A DNA stretch of 20,442 nucleotides from Crenarchaeota archaeon SCGC AAA471-B05 (GCA_000380705.1 AQYM01000024.1:29971-50412), one strand, 5' to 3'. Shown: positions 1-7,954, counted from the first letter of the stretch. Translations and numbers: made by a program. The notes: generated by a model from the letters alone, not told the origin.

Positions 1-790
1 TCTTTTCTTCGTATTCCCAATCACGTATTGTATTATTTATTACTATGAAGCTATGCCATGTTAAACTATGAGGCGCATTGCGGATCTTCCTTGCTCTTAT
101 TTGTTTAACTAAAAATCCTTTTTGTAATAGAACTGGATCGTATCTTAAATCAAATATTCCATCAACAATATATTCAACAATCTGTTCAAACTCTTCAAAA
201 GTTTTTAGACCAAAATGAATTGAAGAGAAAATTGGAATATTTCTTTTCTTACAAATTCCCATTCTTAGTGCTTTAATAAAATCCAAAGATTGGTTAATTC
301 CTAAATTAAAGGCAATTTCTGTTAAAGAATCAATAATTATTATAACCTTTGAAGTATTTTTTAACACATCATCTACAAGATTTATTATAGAAGAAAATAT
401 TTCACTCCATTTCTTATTATGATTTATTATCACTGTAGGTATAAATTTGTTGTTTGTTACTGAAGGAAGATTTAGGTTATAAGAAAAAATATCCACTAAA
501 ATAAGCTTTCTTTGCTTTACATAGTTCTTAATCTCTTTGTTTCTTTGCAACAAACATTGATATACAGATAATGGATGTTCATCAACGCAAAAATAAATTC
601 CTGAATACCTATTTTTTAAAAAGGAAAAAAGAATTGATTGTAAAATAAACGTCTTTGAAATACCTCCTTCACCAGAAAATATTATAAAAGAATTCGAAGG
701 GAAGCCTTCAGGTAAAAGTTTATCTAGAAATTCTATTTTAAATCTGATATTTTTTATCTTAAATTCTCTACCTTTTTGAAATTCTTCCAT
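1..790 (-). CDS. KaiC/RAD55-like RecA-fold ATPase, C-terminus outside window
   Basis: The frame is open from an ATG at 790 to the left edge, so only the first 263 residues are visible. A P-loop lies at residues 40-47 (GEGGISKT, with Ser where Gly usually precedes the Lys). A Walker B strand follows at 149-155 (VIIIIDS), and a final segment with GFLVKQIRARKIR and then HSFIVIN resembles the late strands of KaiC-type domains. Residues 60-100 contain the strand pattern IYFCVDEHP, comparable to the second strand of RecA folds. The family includes RAD55-like and signalling ATPases of Archaea, so a precise job cannot be given. It is transcribed divergently from the ribbon-helix-helix gene 67 bases away and may share its operator. 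No frameshift was found when I translated the whole visible part. Confidence 0.8.
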   Translation of the reverse strand, partial: MEEFQKGREFKIKNIRFKIEFLDKLLPEGFPSNSFIIFSGEGGISKTFILQSILFSFLKNRYSGIYFCVDEHPLSVYQCLLQRNKEIKNYVKQRKLILVDIFSYNLNLPSVTNNKFIPTVIINHNKKWSEIFSSIINLVDDVLKNTSKVIIIIDSLTEIAFNLGINQSLDFIKALRMGICKKRNIPIFSSIHFGLKTFEEFEQIVEYIVDGIFDLRYDPVLLQKGFLVKQIRARKIRNAPHSLTWHSFIVINNTIRDWEYEEK

Positions 791-842
791 TCAAATAATT
801 GTCTTTCATTAAAAAATAACCCTTTTAAATCAGTAACAAAAG

Positions 843-858
843 TATTACTGAAGTAATA
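843..858. promoter_or_regulatory. Palindrome at the RHH start codon, candidate operator
   Basis: TATTACT-GA-AGTAATA is a perfect inverted repeat with 7-base arms. Its last base is the first base of the ATG at 858. A third AGTAA half-site lies at 832-836. A TATA-like CTTTTAAAT sits at about 822-830, some 30 bases before the ATG, so a protein on this palindrome would cover the transcription start. Ribbon-helix-helix repressors typically bind short palindromes in their own promoters. Autoregulation, and effects on the divergent ATPase gene, are inference. Confidence 0.5.
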
Positions 859-1031
859 TGAGGATAATTTCGGTAAAATTACCTGAGGCATACGTGAAAA
901 AAATGGAAGAGTTAATAAAAGAAGGAAGATTTACGAGTAAAAGCGAACTTATAAGATATGCATTATTTGATCTTTTTAGAAAAGAAGAAACGGTAAAAAA
1001 TGAAAGAGAAAAATTCTACATAGGTCCTTAA
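858..1031 (+). CDS. Ribbon-helix-helix (CopG/Arc-type) transcription regulator
   Basis: This encodes 57 residues. An N-terminal strand (MRIISVKLPEAY) is followed by two helices containing the typical RHH pattern MEELIKEGRFTSKSELIRYAL, residues 15-36, and a charged tail. The protein should dimerise and bind DNA through the paired N-terminal strands. No metal-binding or second domain is present, unlike NikR. The start is firm because the strand begins at the first codon. The gene ends in a TTAA shared with the convergent gene, so both stops are TAA on opposite strands. A palindrome touching the start codon suggests autoregulation. The target genes are unknown; the neighbouring ATPase is the nearest candidate. 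Confidence 0.85.
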   Translation: MRIISVKLPEAYVKKMEELIKEGRFTSKSELIRYALFDLFRKEETVKNEREKFYIGP

Positions 1032-1567
1032 AAAATCATTTTTTCTACATTTATATCAGATTTTTCTGTACCATAATTTATTACTATTGTTCCAAGCTTT
1101 TTTATTTCACTAATTAATTTTTTAGAAGCATTTTCAACATATAAAGCTGAAACATGTAAAAGAGACTTCTTGATTAAATCTCTACAGTACTTATTATAGC
1201 TTAAAATTACATTTAATGATTTTATAATATTATTTAAATAATCAAGATTCTTTTTACTATAAAGTGTAAGAATAACATAATCTATACCTACTCCATTTAT
1301 ATAATTCATTATGTTATCATTAATCTTTTCCAGTAATACAGGAAATTCTGCAATGGTGATTAAATCTGCTCTGTAAGCTTCTGCTATTACTTTAGAAGTT
1401 TTATCGAAACCTAATTTCATTATTAAATAAAGATTTAAAATAATACCGCCATAATATGATTTAAAAACATTATTAAATGCTAAAGTAAACTTGAGAAAAT
1501 TTTTAATATCTTGGATATAAGCTATTTTTAAATTCTCGTTACGAAGTTCAATTAATGTTCTACTCAC
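1028..1567 (-). CDS. Protein of unknown function, 179 residues, GTG start
   Basis: I do not recognise this protein. The open frame runs upstream to 1651, but the first 28 codons are a hydrophobic antisense reading of the neighbouring small gene. I prefer the GTG at 1567 (reads MSRTLIELRNENLK), which has an AT-rich TATA-like stretch (TTTAAAATATTTATT) about 25-30 bases upstream. The product looks mixed alpha/beta and soluble, with helical segments at about 15-45 (KNFLKFTLAFNNVFKS) and strand-like stretches VGIDYVILTLYS, HVSALYV and GTIVINYG in the second half. It converges with the RHH gene and diverges from the coiled-coil/zinc-ribbon/TrmI operon. Nothing in the sequence assigns a function. 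Confidence 0.6.
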   Translation of the reverse strand: MSRTLIELRNENLKIAYIQDIKNFLKFTLAFNNVFKSYYGGIILNLYLIMKLGFDKTSKVIAEAYRADLITIAEFPVLLEKINDNIMNYINGVGIDYVILTLYSKKNLDYLNNIIKSLNVILSYNKYCRDLIKKSLLHVSALYVENASKKLISEIKKLGTIVINYGTEKSDINVEKMIF

Positions 1568-1601
1568 AATTTTAATTACTCGAATAAATATTTTAAAAAT
1601 A

Positions 1602-1778
1602 ATGACACCAGAAGATATTATAAAGAAGTTTAAAGAGATGCAAATAAGCACATTAGGTATTTATGGAGATTATCAATTGGAAATAATAAAAAGAATTCTT
1701 GCAATGGATAAAAAGTTGGATTTAATAATTAAAAAATTAGAAGAAATGGAAAACATTTTAAAAAAACAAAATGAGTAA
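1602..1778 (+). CDS. Small helical (coiled-coil) protein, 58 residues
   Basis: This starts at the ATG at 1602. The second half, from about residue 24 (DYQLEIIKRILAMDKKLD onward), has leucine/isoleucine heptad-like spacing with many Lys and Glu, so it should form a helix or coiled coil. The stop overlaps the next start in ATGAGTAA, which argues for translational coupling and for this being a genuine gene. Its start lies only 34 bases from that of the divergent gene, leaving room for one bidirectional promoter. No function is recognised. Co-transcription with a zinc ribbon and TrmI suggests an accessory role in RNA metabolism, which is weak inference. Confidence 0.6.
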   Translation: MTPEDIIKKFKEMQISTLGIYGDYQLEIIKRILAMDKKLDLIIKKLEEMENILKKQNE

Positions 1779-1980
1779 AATAAGAGTTGCTGAGTGTCCC
1801 AATTGCGGTGAAATTTTGGCTTTTTACTCAAGTTATAAAACTAAATTATGTACAAGATGCGGAAAAAGATTCGATGTTATTAAAAGTAAAATTTATGGAA
1901 CTTTTGATGATGCGTTAAAAGCTTCAGAATTTGTAAAGAAGTTAAAGTATTCAAGAAAGAATGCAAGAAAATATAGTTAA
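1771..1980 (+). CDS. Zinc-ribbon protein (DUF1922-like), 69 residues
   Basis: Four cysteines at 9, 12, 27 and 30 (CPNC and CTRC) form a single zinc ribbon, followed by a strand and a basic C-terminal helix (FVKKLKYSRKNARKYS). The size and layout resemble small archaeal zinc-ribbon proteins of the DUF1922 type, though the family assignment is by pattern only. Its start overlaps the coiled-coil gene by 8 bases, and its end overlaps trmI by 20 bases, so the three form one operon. The basic tail suggests RNA or protein binding. The exact role is unknown. Confidence 0.75.
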   Translation: MSKIRVAECPNCGEILAFYSSYKTKLCTRCGKRFDVIKSKIYGTFDDALKASEFVKKLKYSRKNARKYS

Positions 1981-2740
1981 AGAAGGAGATTACGTTTTAT
2001 TAATTCTTCAAGAAGGTAAAAAATATTTAATCAAAGTAAGAAAAGGAGAAACATTACATACCCATAGAGGATACATTAAGCATGATGAATTAATAAACAA
2101 AGAATATGGAAGTTATATTAAATCAAGCCTAAATTATGATTTTTTTATAGCTAAGCCTACAATATATGACTTTATAAAAAAGATTCAAAGGAAAACCCAA
2201 ATAATTTATCCAAAGGATTCAGGTTATATAGTTTTAATAGGAAACATTAGCAGTGGTTCAAAAGTGGTAGAAATTGGGACAGGTAGCGGCGCATTAACAT
2301 GTGTTTTAGCAAATCTCGTAAAACCCAACGGTCATGTTTATACTTATGAGATCAGAGAAGAATTTTTAGATGCAGCTAGGAATAATGTTAAAAAACTTAA
2401 CCTTGATAATTATGTTACTTTCAAATTACGAAATGCCATGGAAGGAATAGATGAAAGAGATGTGGATTGTATAATTATTGATATCGCGGATCCTTGGAAT
2501 TTAATAGATAAGATTAAAGATAACCTTAAAGGTTCTGGTATAATAATAATTTTTTGTCTTACAACATCCCAAGTGGAGAAAACACTTAAAACATTATACG
2601 AAAGTGATTTTACCGATATAAATCTCGTGGAAATTTTGGAGAGAGAATATCAAACCGAATTAGGAAAAATAAGACCAAAAACAAGAATGATAGGTCATAC
2701 CGGATACATAATCTGGGCTCGGAAAAAAATAAAAACATAA
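1961..2740 (+). CDS. trmI: tRNA (adenine-N1)-methyltransferase TrmI (A57/A58)
   Basis: This is a class I SAM-dependent methyltransferase that forms m1A in the T-loop of tRNA (position 58, and often 57 in Archaea). A small N-terminal beta domain (residues 1-65) precedes YPKDSGYI (83-90). Motif I is VVEIGTGSGAL (102-112), and the acidic residue of motif II is at E130. The catalytic-site motif DIADP (174-178) sits where the family has D-x-P-x-P-like sequences. The C-terminal RMIGHTGYIIWARK also matches the family. At 259 residues the length is normal. TrmI proteins act as tetramers. It is the last gene of an overlapping operon. Its 3' end overlaps the convergent membrane gene by 46 bases. Confidence 0.93.
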   Translation: MQENIVKEGDYVLLILQEGKKYLIKVRKGETLHTHRGYIKHDELINKEYGSYIKSSLNYDFFIAKPTIYDFIKKIQRKTQIIYPKDSGYIVLIGNISSGSKVVEIGTGSGALTCVLANLVKPNGHVYTYEIREEFLDAARNNVKKLNLDNYVTFKLRNAMEGIDERDVDCIIIDIADPWNLIDKIKDNLKGSGIIIIFCLTTSQVEKTLKTLYESDFTDINLVEILEREYQTELGKIRPKTRMIGHTGYIIWARKKIKT

Positions 2741-3576
2741 ATTATTGAGAAATAGATAATAAAATAAAGTTTAAATATTAAATTATTTTTAATATTTTTT
2801 ATAATAAAATAAAAAATATTAACAAATTTCAATAATAAAAAAATAATTATTAAATTATTTAAAATATTAAAATATTTCACTAATACTATATTATTTTGTA
2901 TTAATAAAAAAAATATTAAAATAAAATATGTAAATAAAAAATTATTATAAATAAATAAATTTTTTTGTAATACAGTTATAAACAATAAAATAATGAAGGA
3001 AATTTCCAACATTATTAAATAACTTAAAAAATTAGTTATAGATATAAAGTAAAAAATAGAAATTAAATAAAAAGTAATAATTAAAGAAGAAATTAAATTA
3101 TTATCATAGAACTTTATTATATAGATAAAATAAAGAAATAAAGAAAAAATAAAGAAATATATTAATATATTTATTGAAAAAGAATCAAAAATAAGTCTAG
3201 ATCCAAAACTCTCATTAGGGTCAAAAACGAAAATTACAAATTTTTTCTCTATAACTTGCCAGTATAAACCTAAATCTGGAGTCATAAGAAAGAAAATGAA
3301 TAAAACCAATAAAGGAGAAATTATAGCTAAATTAATTTTTCTACTCGCTTTAACTATAGCTGAAGATACGTTAAAATTTGAGAATATAAATAATAAAATT
3401 GCTAAAGAAAAAATAACAACGATAAAATTTTTGTAATAAATAATATTTTTAATAAAAGAAAGATATAATATTAAAAAAATAAATAGTAAAAAGGAAATTT
3501 TAATAAATTTAATTTTAAATGAGGTATAAAAATAAATTGATAATCCTATTATAAAAGAAATAATTATATTATCCAT
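2695..3576 (-). CDS. Polytopic membrane protein, about 8 or more TM segments
   Basis: This encodes 293 residues, almost entirely Ile, Phe, Leu and Tyr, in repeated hydrophobic segments broken by short Lys/Asn turns. The one longer polar loop (about residues 103-130, DLGLYWQVIEKK to FDPNESFGS) should face one side of the membrane. I chose the ATG at 3576 over one six codons upstream because it forms an ATGGATAA overlap with the stop of the preceding gene. The segment NFLSYLIMLEISFIILLFI loosely recalls NuoK/HyfE-type subunits, but this could be composition alone, so no function is claimed. Base composition is visibly more AT-rich than in the neighbouring genes. The C-terminus overlaps trmI antisense by 46 bases. 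Confidence 0.65.
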   Translation of the reverse strand: MDNIIISFIIGLSIYFYTSFKIKFIKISFLLFIFLILYLSFIKNIIYYKNFIVVIFSLAILLFIFSNFNVSSAIVKASRKINLAIISPLLVLFIFFLMTPDLGLYWQVIEKKFVIFVFDPNESFGSRLIFDSFSINILIYFFIFSLFLYFIYIIKFYDNNLISSLIITFYLISIFYFISITNFLSYLIMLEISFIILLFITVLQKNLFIYNNFLFTYFILIFFLLIQNNIVLVKYFNILNNLIIIFLLLKFVNIFYFIIKNIKNNLIFKLYFIIYFSIIYVFIFFRAQIMYPV

Positions 3577-3775
3577 TTCTTCTAAAGAATACATAAAAAA
3601 TTAAAGTAAATAAAATAAGTAGTAAAAATATTTCAATAAAATTTATCTTAAAAAATCTATATAGATCAAAATTACTAATATCGAAAGTTAAAACTATACC
3701 AGGCTTTATTACCAAGTATAATGAAAGAAAGACCGAAAGAGATAAAATTACTCTTAAAAATTTAACTATATCCAT
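3569..3775 (-). CDS. Small membrane protein with two TM helices, 68 residues
   Basis: Two hydrophobic helices (about residues 6-25 and 46-65) flank a polar loop with aspartates (TFDISNFDLYRFFKINF). The protein ends in FFRRNG. The stop overlaps the start of the downstream polytopic membrane gene in ATGGATAA, so the two are translationally coupled and their products probably meet in one membrane complex. The start is 35 bases from the divergent proS start. I do not recognise the family. Small two-helix subunits of this kind occur in respiratory and transporter complexes, but nothing here proves that. Confidence 0.6.
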   Translation of the reverse strand: MDIVKFLRVILSLSVFLSLYLVIKPGIVLTFDISNFDLYRFFKINFIEIFLLLILFTLIFYVFFRRNG

Positions 3776-3810
3776 AAAATTATTAAGATTAAATTACTAT
3801 TTAAGAGTAA

Positions 3811-5226
3811 ATGAAAAAGGAAGAAAATCTCATTGAATGGTTAACAGAAGTAGCTTTTAATGCTAATATATATGACTATGGTAGGTATCCTATAAAAGGA
3901 TGCGGTATTTGGTTACCTAAAGGATTTGAAATTAGAAATAAGGTATTAAGTATAATTAGAGAACTTTTGTATAAAACAGGCCATAAAGAAGTTCTTTTAC
4001 CCCTTTTAATACCAAGAGATATGTTAGAAAAAGAAGCAAAGCATATAGCAGGATTTTTAGACCAAGTTTTTTGGGTTACAAAGGGAGGAGATTCAAAACT
4101 TGAAATAGAGCTATCATTAAGACCTACCAGCGAAACTTCAATGACCTACTACTTCAAAAATTTAATAATTTCCTATAGAGATTTACCTTTAAAAGTTTTC
4201 CAAATAGTAAGCATATTTAGATATGAAACAAAAGCAACTCATCCTTTAATTAGAGTTAGGGAGGTAACAACTTTTAAAGAAGCGTTTACATTTCATTCTT
4301 CAAAAGAAGAAGCTGAAAAACAAATGGAAGAAGCGTTTAATATTTACTCTGAATTTTTCAAAATCTTAGGAATTCCTTATATAGCAGTTGAAAGACCTTC
4401 ATGGGATAGATTTCCTGGAGCAGAAAAATCCATAGCATTTGATACTATACTTCCAGATGGTAAAAGTTTACAAATAGGTTCAATACATAATTTAGGTCAA
4501 AACTTTTCAAAAGTATTTGATGCAAAGTTTATGAGAAAGGATGGAAATTATGATTTTCTGTACCAAACAAGTTATGGGATTTCTGAAAGAGTTATCGCAT
4601 CATTAATTATTCATTATGGAGATGATATAGGGGTTATTTTGTTACCTAAAATCGCTCCTATACAAATAATAATTGTTCCTATATTTTTCGAAGGAATGGA
4701 AGAAACAATATTAAATTATTCTAAGGAAATTTATGAAATTTTAAACGTAGCAGGTTATAAAGTAGAAATAGACGAAAGAAAGGATGTAACCCCAGGAGAG
4801 AAATTTTATTATTGGGAAAGACAAGGTGTTCCTTTACGATTAGAAATTGGCCCAAAAGAAATAAAGGAAAATTCTATAAGATTCGTTACAAGAAATGGTA
4901 AAAAATGGAATGTGGAAAAAGAAAAAATTTTAAAGGAGGTAAAAACGGTTTTGGCAAATTTAGAAATCGAACTTAAAGAAAAAGTCCAAGAAGAAATGAA
5001 GAGTAGAATAGCTGATATTACAGATATTAAAGAAATTGAAAAAGTTATTCAAAATAAAAAATTTGCAAGGTTTAATATATGTAATAAAGAAAAATGCGGT
5101 GTTTATTTTGAAAAATTCCAAGGATTAAAATTCTTAGGTTATGATGTTTTACTAAAGAAAAAAGGCAAGTGTATAATATGTGGTGAAGAAACAGAAAACT
5201 TAGGATATGCAGGCAGAAGTTATTAA
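3811..5226 (+). CDS. proS: Prolyl-tRNA synthetase (archaeal/eukaryotic type)
   Basis: This class II synthetase charges tRNA-Pro. It runs 471 residues, typical of the short archaeal type without the bacterial editing insert. The prolyl-specific RPTSE lies at 104-108. Motif 2 spans FRYE (136-139) to the region before FTFH (159-162). Motif 3 is YGISERVIASLI (255-266), followed by an anticodon-binding domain (about 285-390). The C-terminal zinc-containing domain shows CNKEKC and CIICGEE, and the protein ends in Tyr as is usual for this type. It has its own promoter region, shared with the divergent membrane genes. It converges with the CDP-alcohol transferase across a 79-base gap. Confidence 0.96.
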   Translation: MKKEENLIEWLTEVAFNANIYDYGRYPIKGCGIWLPKGFEIRNKVLSIIRELLYKTGHKEVLLPLLIPRDMLEKEAKHIAGFLDQVFWVTKGGDSKLEIELSLRPTSETSMTYYFKNLIISYRDLPLKVFQIVSIFRYETKATHPLIRVREVTTFKEAFTFHSSKEEAEKQMEEAFNIYSEFFKILGIPYIAVERPSWDRFPGAEKSIAFDTILPDGKSLQIGSIHNLGQNFSKVFDAKFMRKDGNYDFLYQTSYGISERVIASLIIHYGDDIGVILLPKIAPIQIIIVPIFFEGMEETILNYSKEIYEILNVAGYKVEIDERKDVTPGEKFYYWERQGVPLRLEIGPKEIKENSIRFVTRNGKKWNVEKEKILKEVKTVLANLEIELKEKVQEEMKSRIADITDIKEIEKVIQNKKFARFNICNKEKCGVYFEKFQGLKFLGYDVLLKKKGKCIICGEETENLGYAGRSY

Positions 5227-5228
5227 AA

Positions 5229-5260
5229 AAGATAAATAAAATTTATCTTAAAGATTTTTG
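5229..5260 (+). terminator. Hairpin plus short T-run after proS
   Basis: AAGATAAAT-AAA-ATTTATCTT (5229-5249) is a perfect 9-base-pair inverted repeat with a 3-base loop, followed by AAAGATTTTTG. It lies between the convergent ends of proS (5226) and the transferase gene (5306). The stem is nearly all A-T, so it would be weak at high temperature. Archaeal termination depends mainly on T-runs, so the role is plausible but unproven. Confidence 0.4.
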
Positions 5261-5305
5261 ACCTACAAAAAGAAAAGATTTTGTTCTTTGTAAAATTCAA
5301 TAGAT

Positions 5306-5905
5306 TTAATTAATTTCTGAAAACTTAGAAGAAATAAAAGATTGGATTAACCTAATGATAGCTGCTATTATTCCTATTAACCCTATAATTATAATGCCTA
5401 AAGTTAATATGAAAATGTTAAAGTATGCTAAAATAGATGATAAAAGTAAAATAATTAATCTATCTCCTCTTTCTCCTATAGTATATCTAAACGATTCACT
5501 TTCTTTAAATTTTAATGCCTCTATCTTTGCTCTGGTAAAAGATGGTAACATGCTTCCAAATATACCTATAGCTATATAATGCCATTCAACTAAACCAGCA
5601 ATTCCTATAGCAAAAAGAGGAAAAAAATCCGAAAATCTATCGACGAAAGAATCCAACAAAGCACCAAACTTTGTTTCTTGTTTTGCTTTTCTAGCAACAA
5701 TTCCATCTAGTACATCAAAAAATGCTGCTACAGACAAAACTATTACTGCAAATAATAATTCTTTTAAAAAATAAAAATAGGAAGCTAAAATGGAAAAAAA
5801 TAATCCTAAAAAAGTTAAATGATTAGGTTTTATACCAAGTTTATTAATTTTATAAGCTACCTGATCAAGATTCTTATCTAAAATTCCCCTAAGCTTTCCA
5901 ATCAT
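5306..5905 (-). CDS. CDP-alcohol phosphatidyltransferase, likely archaetidylinositol-phosphate synthase
   Basis: This integral membrane enzyme transfers a CDP-activated archaeol to an alcohol phosphate in ether-lipid synthesis. The full CDP-alcohol signature is visible: D64-x2-D67-G68-x2-A71-R72-x8-G81-x3-D85-x3-D89, whose aspartates bind metal and substrate. About six TM helices follow the usual N-terminal amphipathic stretch. The N-terminus (LGIKPNHLTFLGL) resembles archaeal archaetidylinositol-phosphate synthases, but the acceptor cannot be proved from sequence alone; archaetidylglycerol-phosphate synthase is the alternative. The start overlaps the lysS stop in ATGA. It is the third gene of the rps26e-lysS operon. 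Confidence 0.88.
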   Translation of the reverse strand: MIGKLRGILDKNLDQVAYKINKLGIKPNHLTFLGLFFSILASYFYFLKELLFAVIVLSVAAFFDVLDGIVARKAKQETKFGALLDSFVDRFSDFFPLFAIGIAGLVEWHYIAIGIFGSMLPSFTRAKIEALKFKESESFRYTIGERGDRLIILLLSSILAYFNIFILTLGIIIIGLIGIIAAIIRLIQSFISSKFSEIN

Positions 5906-7503
5906 TTAAAAACCTTTGAAAGAATGTTTAGAATGGTATCCTTCTCCAACGCTTGAACTAAAGATACAAATCTAGGACCATTTTCTTTTCCTAATATAAT
6001 TTTATAAAGAATGGCAAAACCTTGATTGGGTTTAATGTTATTGGCCTTAATTGTGTTGTATATTTCAGTTTCTAATTTATTAATCTCTCCTTCCCAATTT
6101 TTTATTACATTATAAACATCCTTCAACATTTTAACTTCATTATCCATCAATTCCTTTATAATATTTTCTGGAACTTCATATTGTACTTTAATTTTAATAT
6201 TTGCTGGAGCATATTTGTTTACCCAATAGGTTACTTTTTCGATATAAGAAGCCAATTTTCTTTCTTCTTCGTAATCTATTCCATCGTTGATTATTTTCAT
6301 TCTTCTTAACTTCCTTATCATTTCTTCTAGCTTGTTTTCTTTTGGTAATATTTGTACTAAGATAGCCATTAAAGAATAAGGTATTTGTAAACCTATTTTT
6401 TTAGGAGGATTAAAATCGTTTGCGGCTATATAGCTAAAAATTATATCATGTTTTAAATCCTTTGCGAAGGGTTCTTCCAAATTAAAATAAATTCTTTCAG
6501 CTTTATCATATTCTTCATGTATCAAAGGAATGGTTCTCGAAGGATCAAAATCCAAGTGTGTCTTAGCCTTCATAACAATATACCAATATTTTAAAGCTTG
6601 AGGTTTACCAACTCTTAACCATTCATCTATATCAAAGGAAACTCCTTCAGAACTCCCCATAGGCTCCCTTTTTCCATCTTTAACCAAGCTAATCCATTCA
6701 TATGCAAAACCTTTTGGTGGCATTTTATTAAATAACTTTTCATATAATTCATTACAACTATCTCTACTCCCTCCTGCTGCTGCATGATCTTTACCGTATA
6801 ACTCTACATCAACTTCAAAAGTGTACCATAACGCAACCCATTCCGCCCTCCATTCCAATTTTCCTTCATTGATCTTACTCTTTCCTACATACCCGCACTT
6901 ATTACATTCATATTCAACATCTTCGCCTTCCCATGAAATTACCTTTGTAGTTAATATATTATAGCAATTTTTACATAAAGGTTTCAAAGGAAACCAATTT
7001 TCAGCTAATTTTTCTCCTTTATATTTATTCAATATTTCCCTTGCTTCCTTTCTTTTAGTTAAAAAAATCTTAATAGCTTCTTTCATTCTCTCATTCTTTT
7101 CATATATTTCATGGGTCATTATAGGTTCTGCTGTTATTCCGAATTCTTCATAGCTTTGTTCATATTTTTCGTAAAAATGTTCAACCCAATTATTATGACA
7201 TCCTTCAGGATCTTCTACATTTATTATTCTAACACCTTTCCATTTCTCTATAAATTGTTTTGTTACCAAAGGTTCTTTTGCTTTTAATGGATCTTGGGTA
7301 TATATTATTACAATATGTCTTACTTCTTTTCCTTGATTTCTCAAATACCTAGTTATTATTGATGGATATATTACTTCTCCCCTTAGTTTTCCAATGTGTA
7401 TTGGTCCTGAAACAGCCATTCCTCCGCTAACTGTATATCTTTCCTTGTTATCCTTTAATATTTCATCAATGAACCGTTCTAACCAGGATTTTATCACAGC
7501 CAA
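5902..7503 (-). CDS. lysS: Lysyl-tRNA synthetase, class I
   Basis: This class I enzyme charges tRNA-Lys and replaces the class II form in most Archaea. The HIGH-like motif is HIGK (36-39). The KMSKS-like loop is MGSSEG (282-287), the degenerate form usual for this family. A zinc site is supplied by C177, C180, C200 and C203 (CKNC and CNKC). The C-terminal part from about 340 is the helical anticodon-recognition region. At 533 residues it is full length. The start overlaps the end of rps26e by 10 bases and the end overlaps the transferase start by 4, so all three are one transcription unit led by a ribosomal protein promoter. Confidence 0.96.
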   Translation of the reverse strand: MAVIKSWLERFIDEILKDNKERYTVSGGMAVSGPIHIGKLRGEVIYPSIITRYLRNQGKEVRHIVIIYTQDPLKAKEPLVTKQFIEKWKGVRIINVEDPEGCHNNWVEHFYEKYEQSYEEFGITAEPIMTHEIYEKNERMKEAIKIFLTKRKEAREILNKYKGEKLAENWFPLKPLCKNCYNILTTKVISWEGEDVEYECNKCGYVGKSKINEGKLEWRAEWVALWYTFEVDVELYGKDHAAAGGSRDSCNELYEKLFNKMPPKGFAYEWISLVKDGKREPMGSSEGVSFDIDEWLRVGKPQALKYWYIVMKAKTHLDFDPSRTIPLIHEEYDKAERIYFNLEEPFAKDLKHDIIFSYIAANDFNPPKKIGLQIPYSLMAILVQILPKENKLEEMIRKLRRMKIINDGIDYEEERKLASYIEKVTYWVNKYAPANIKIKVQYEVPENIIKELMDNEVKMLKDVYNVIKNWEGEINKLETEIYNTIKANNIKPNQGFAILYKIILGKENGPRFVSLVQALEKDTILNILSKVFK

Positions 7504-7778
7504 CTTTCTTTTTTCCTCTCTTCTTCTGCCCTTACTTTTCTTATACCTCTAAATATTGCACATGATACACAATAAACTATAGTTACTGGAACTTTCATTA
7601 TTCTTGCTCCCTTCTTTTCAAGTTCTTCAGCTAATTGTGGATCAACTAAGGTTTGTTCCCTTGTGACTTTTATTGCTTTACCTCTTGGTATTATTCTTCC
7701 GCATGCATCACACGTTAACACTGAATCTTTTCCCTTTCCTCCTTTAGCTCTCCCCCTACTTTTTCTTTTTTTTGGCAT
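7494..7778 (-). CDS. rps26e: Small-subunit ribosomal protein eS26
   Basis: This encodes 94 residues from the ATG at 7778. A TTG two codons upstream (7784) is in frame, but the ATG matches the family start MPKKRKSRG. A basic, glycine-rich N-terminus (1-17) precedes the zinc-binding core with C23/C26 and C70/C73 (CDAC and CVSC), and the tail is charged. eS26 binds near the 3' end of 16S rRNA at the mRNA exit. Among Archaea it is known from Thermoproteota and relatives, which helps place the organism. A run of eight A in codons 2-5 is in frame here, unlike the broken A-runs in three other genes of this window. Confidence 0.95.
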   Translation of the reverse strand: MPKKRKSRGRAKGGKGKDSVLTCDACGRIIPRGKAIKVTREQTLVDPQLAEELEKKGARIMKVPVTIVYCVSCAIFRGIRKVRAEEERKKESWL

Positions 7779-7800
7779 TTTCAACTATAAAAAAATAATA

Positions 7801-7812
7801 AAATATATATAA
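7801..7812 (-). promoter_or_regulatory. TATA box of the rps26e-lysS operon
   Basis: Read on the minus strand, TTATATATATTT is centred about 28 bases upstream of the rps26e ATG. This spacing puts transcription start at or a few bases before the ATG, giving a leaderless or near-leaderless mRNA. Confidence 0.6.
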
Positions 7813-7954
7813 CGTTATTTTTGACCTATTTCCCATACTAAAGAGCGATGTTGTAGTTTATTGTAAATTAAAACCTTGTCTTTTAATGCTAAAATACTTT
7901 TTAAACTTATCTAAAAATAAAAAAAATATTTAGATTATTGATTAATAAGAATTT

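Noticed and set aside
5355..5579. Open frame on the plus strand inside the CDP-alcohol transferase gene
   Set aside because: It is the antisense reading of a gene with a complete catalytic signature; its product is composition-driven and matches nothing.
7779..7784. TTG start for rps26e two codons upstream
   Set aside because: The ATG at 7778 matches the family N-terminus and has the better TATA spacing.
7785..7954. Small RNA or short gene between rps26e and tldD
   Set aside because: The 170 bases hold TATA-like promoter sequence for both genes but no C/D-box pair, hairpin of note or open frame.
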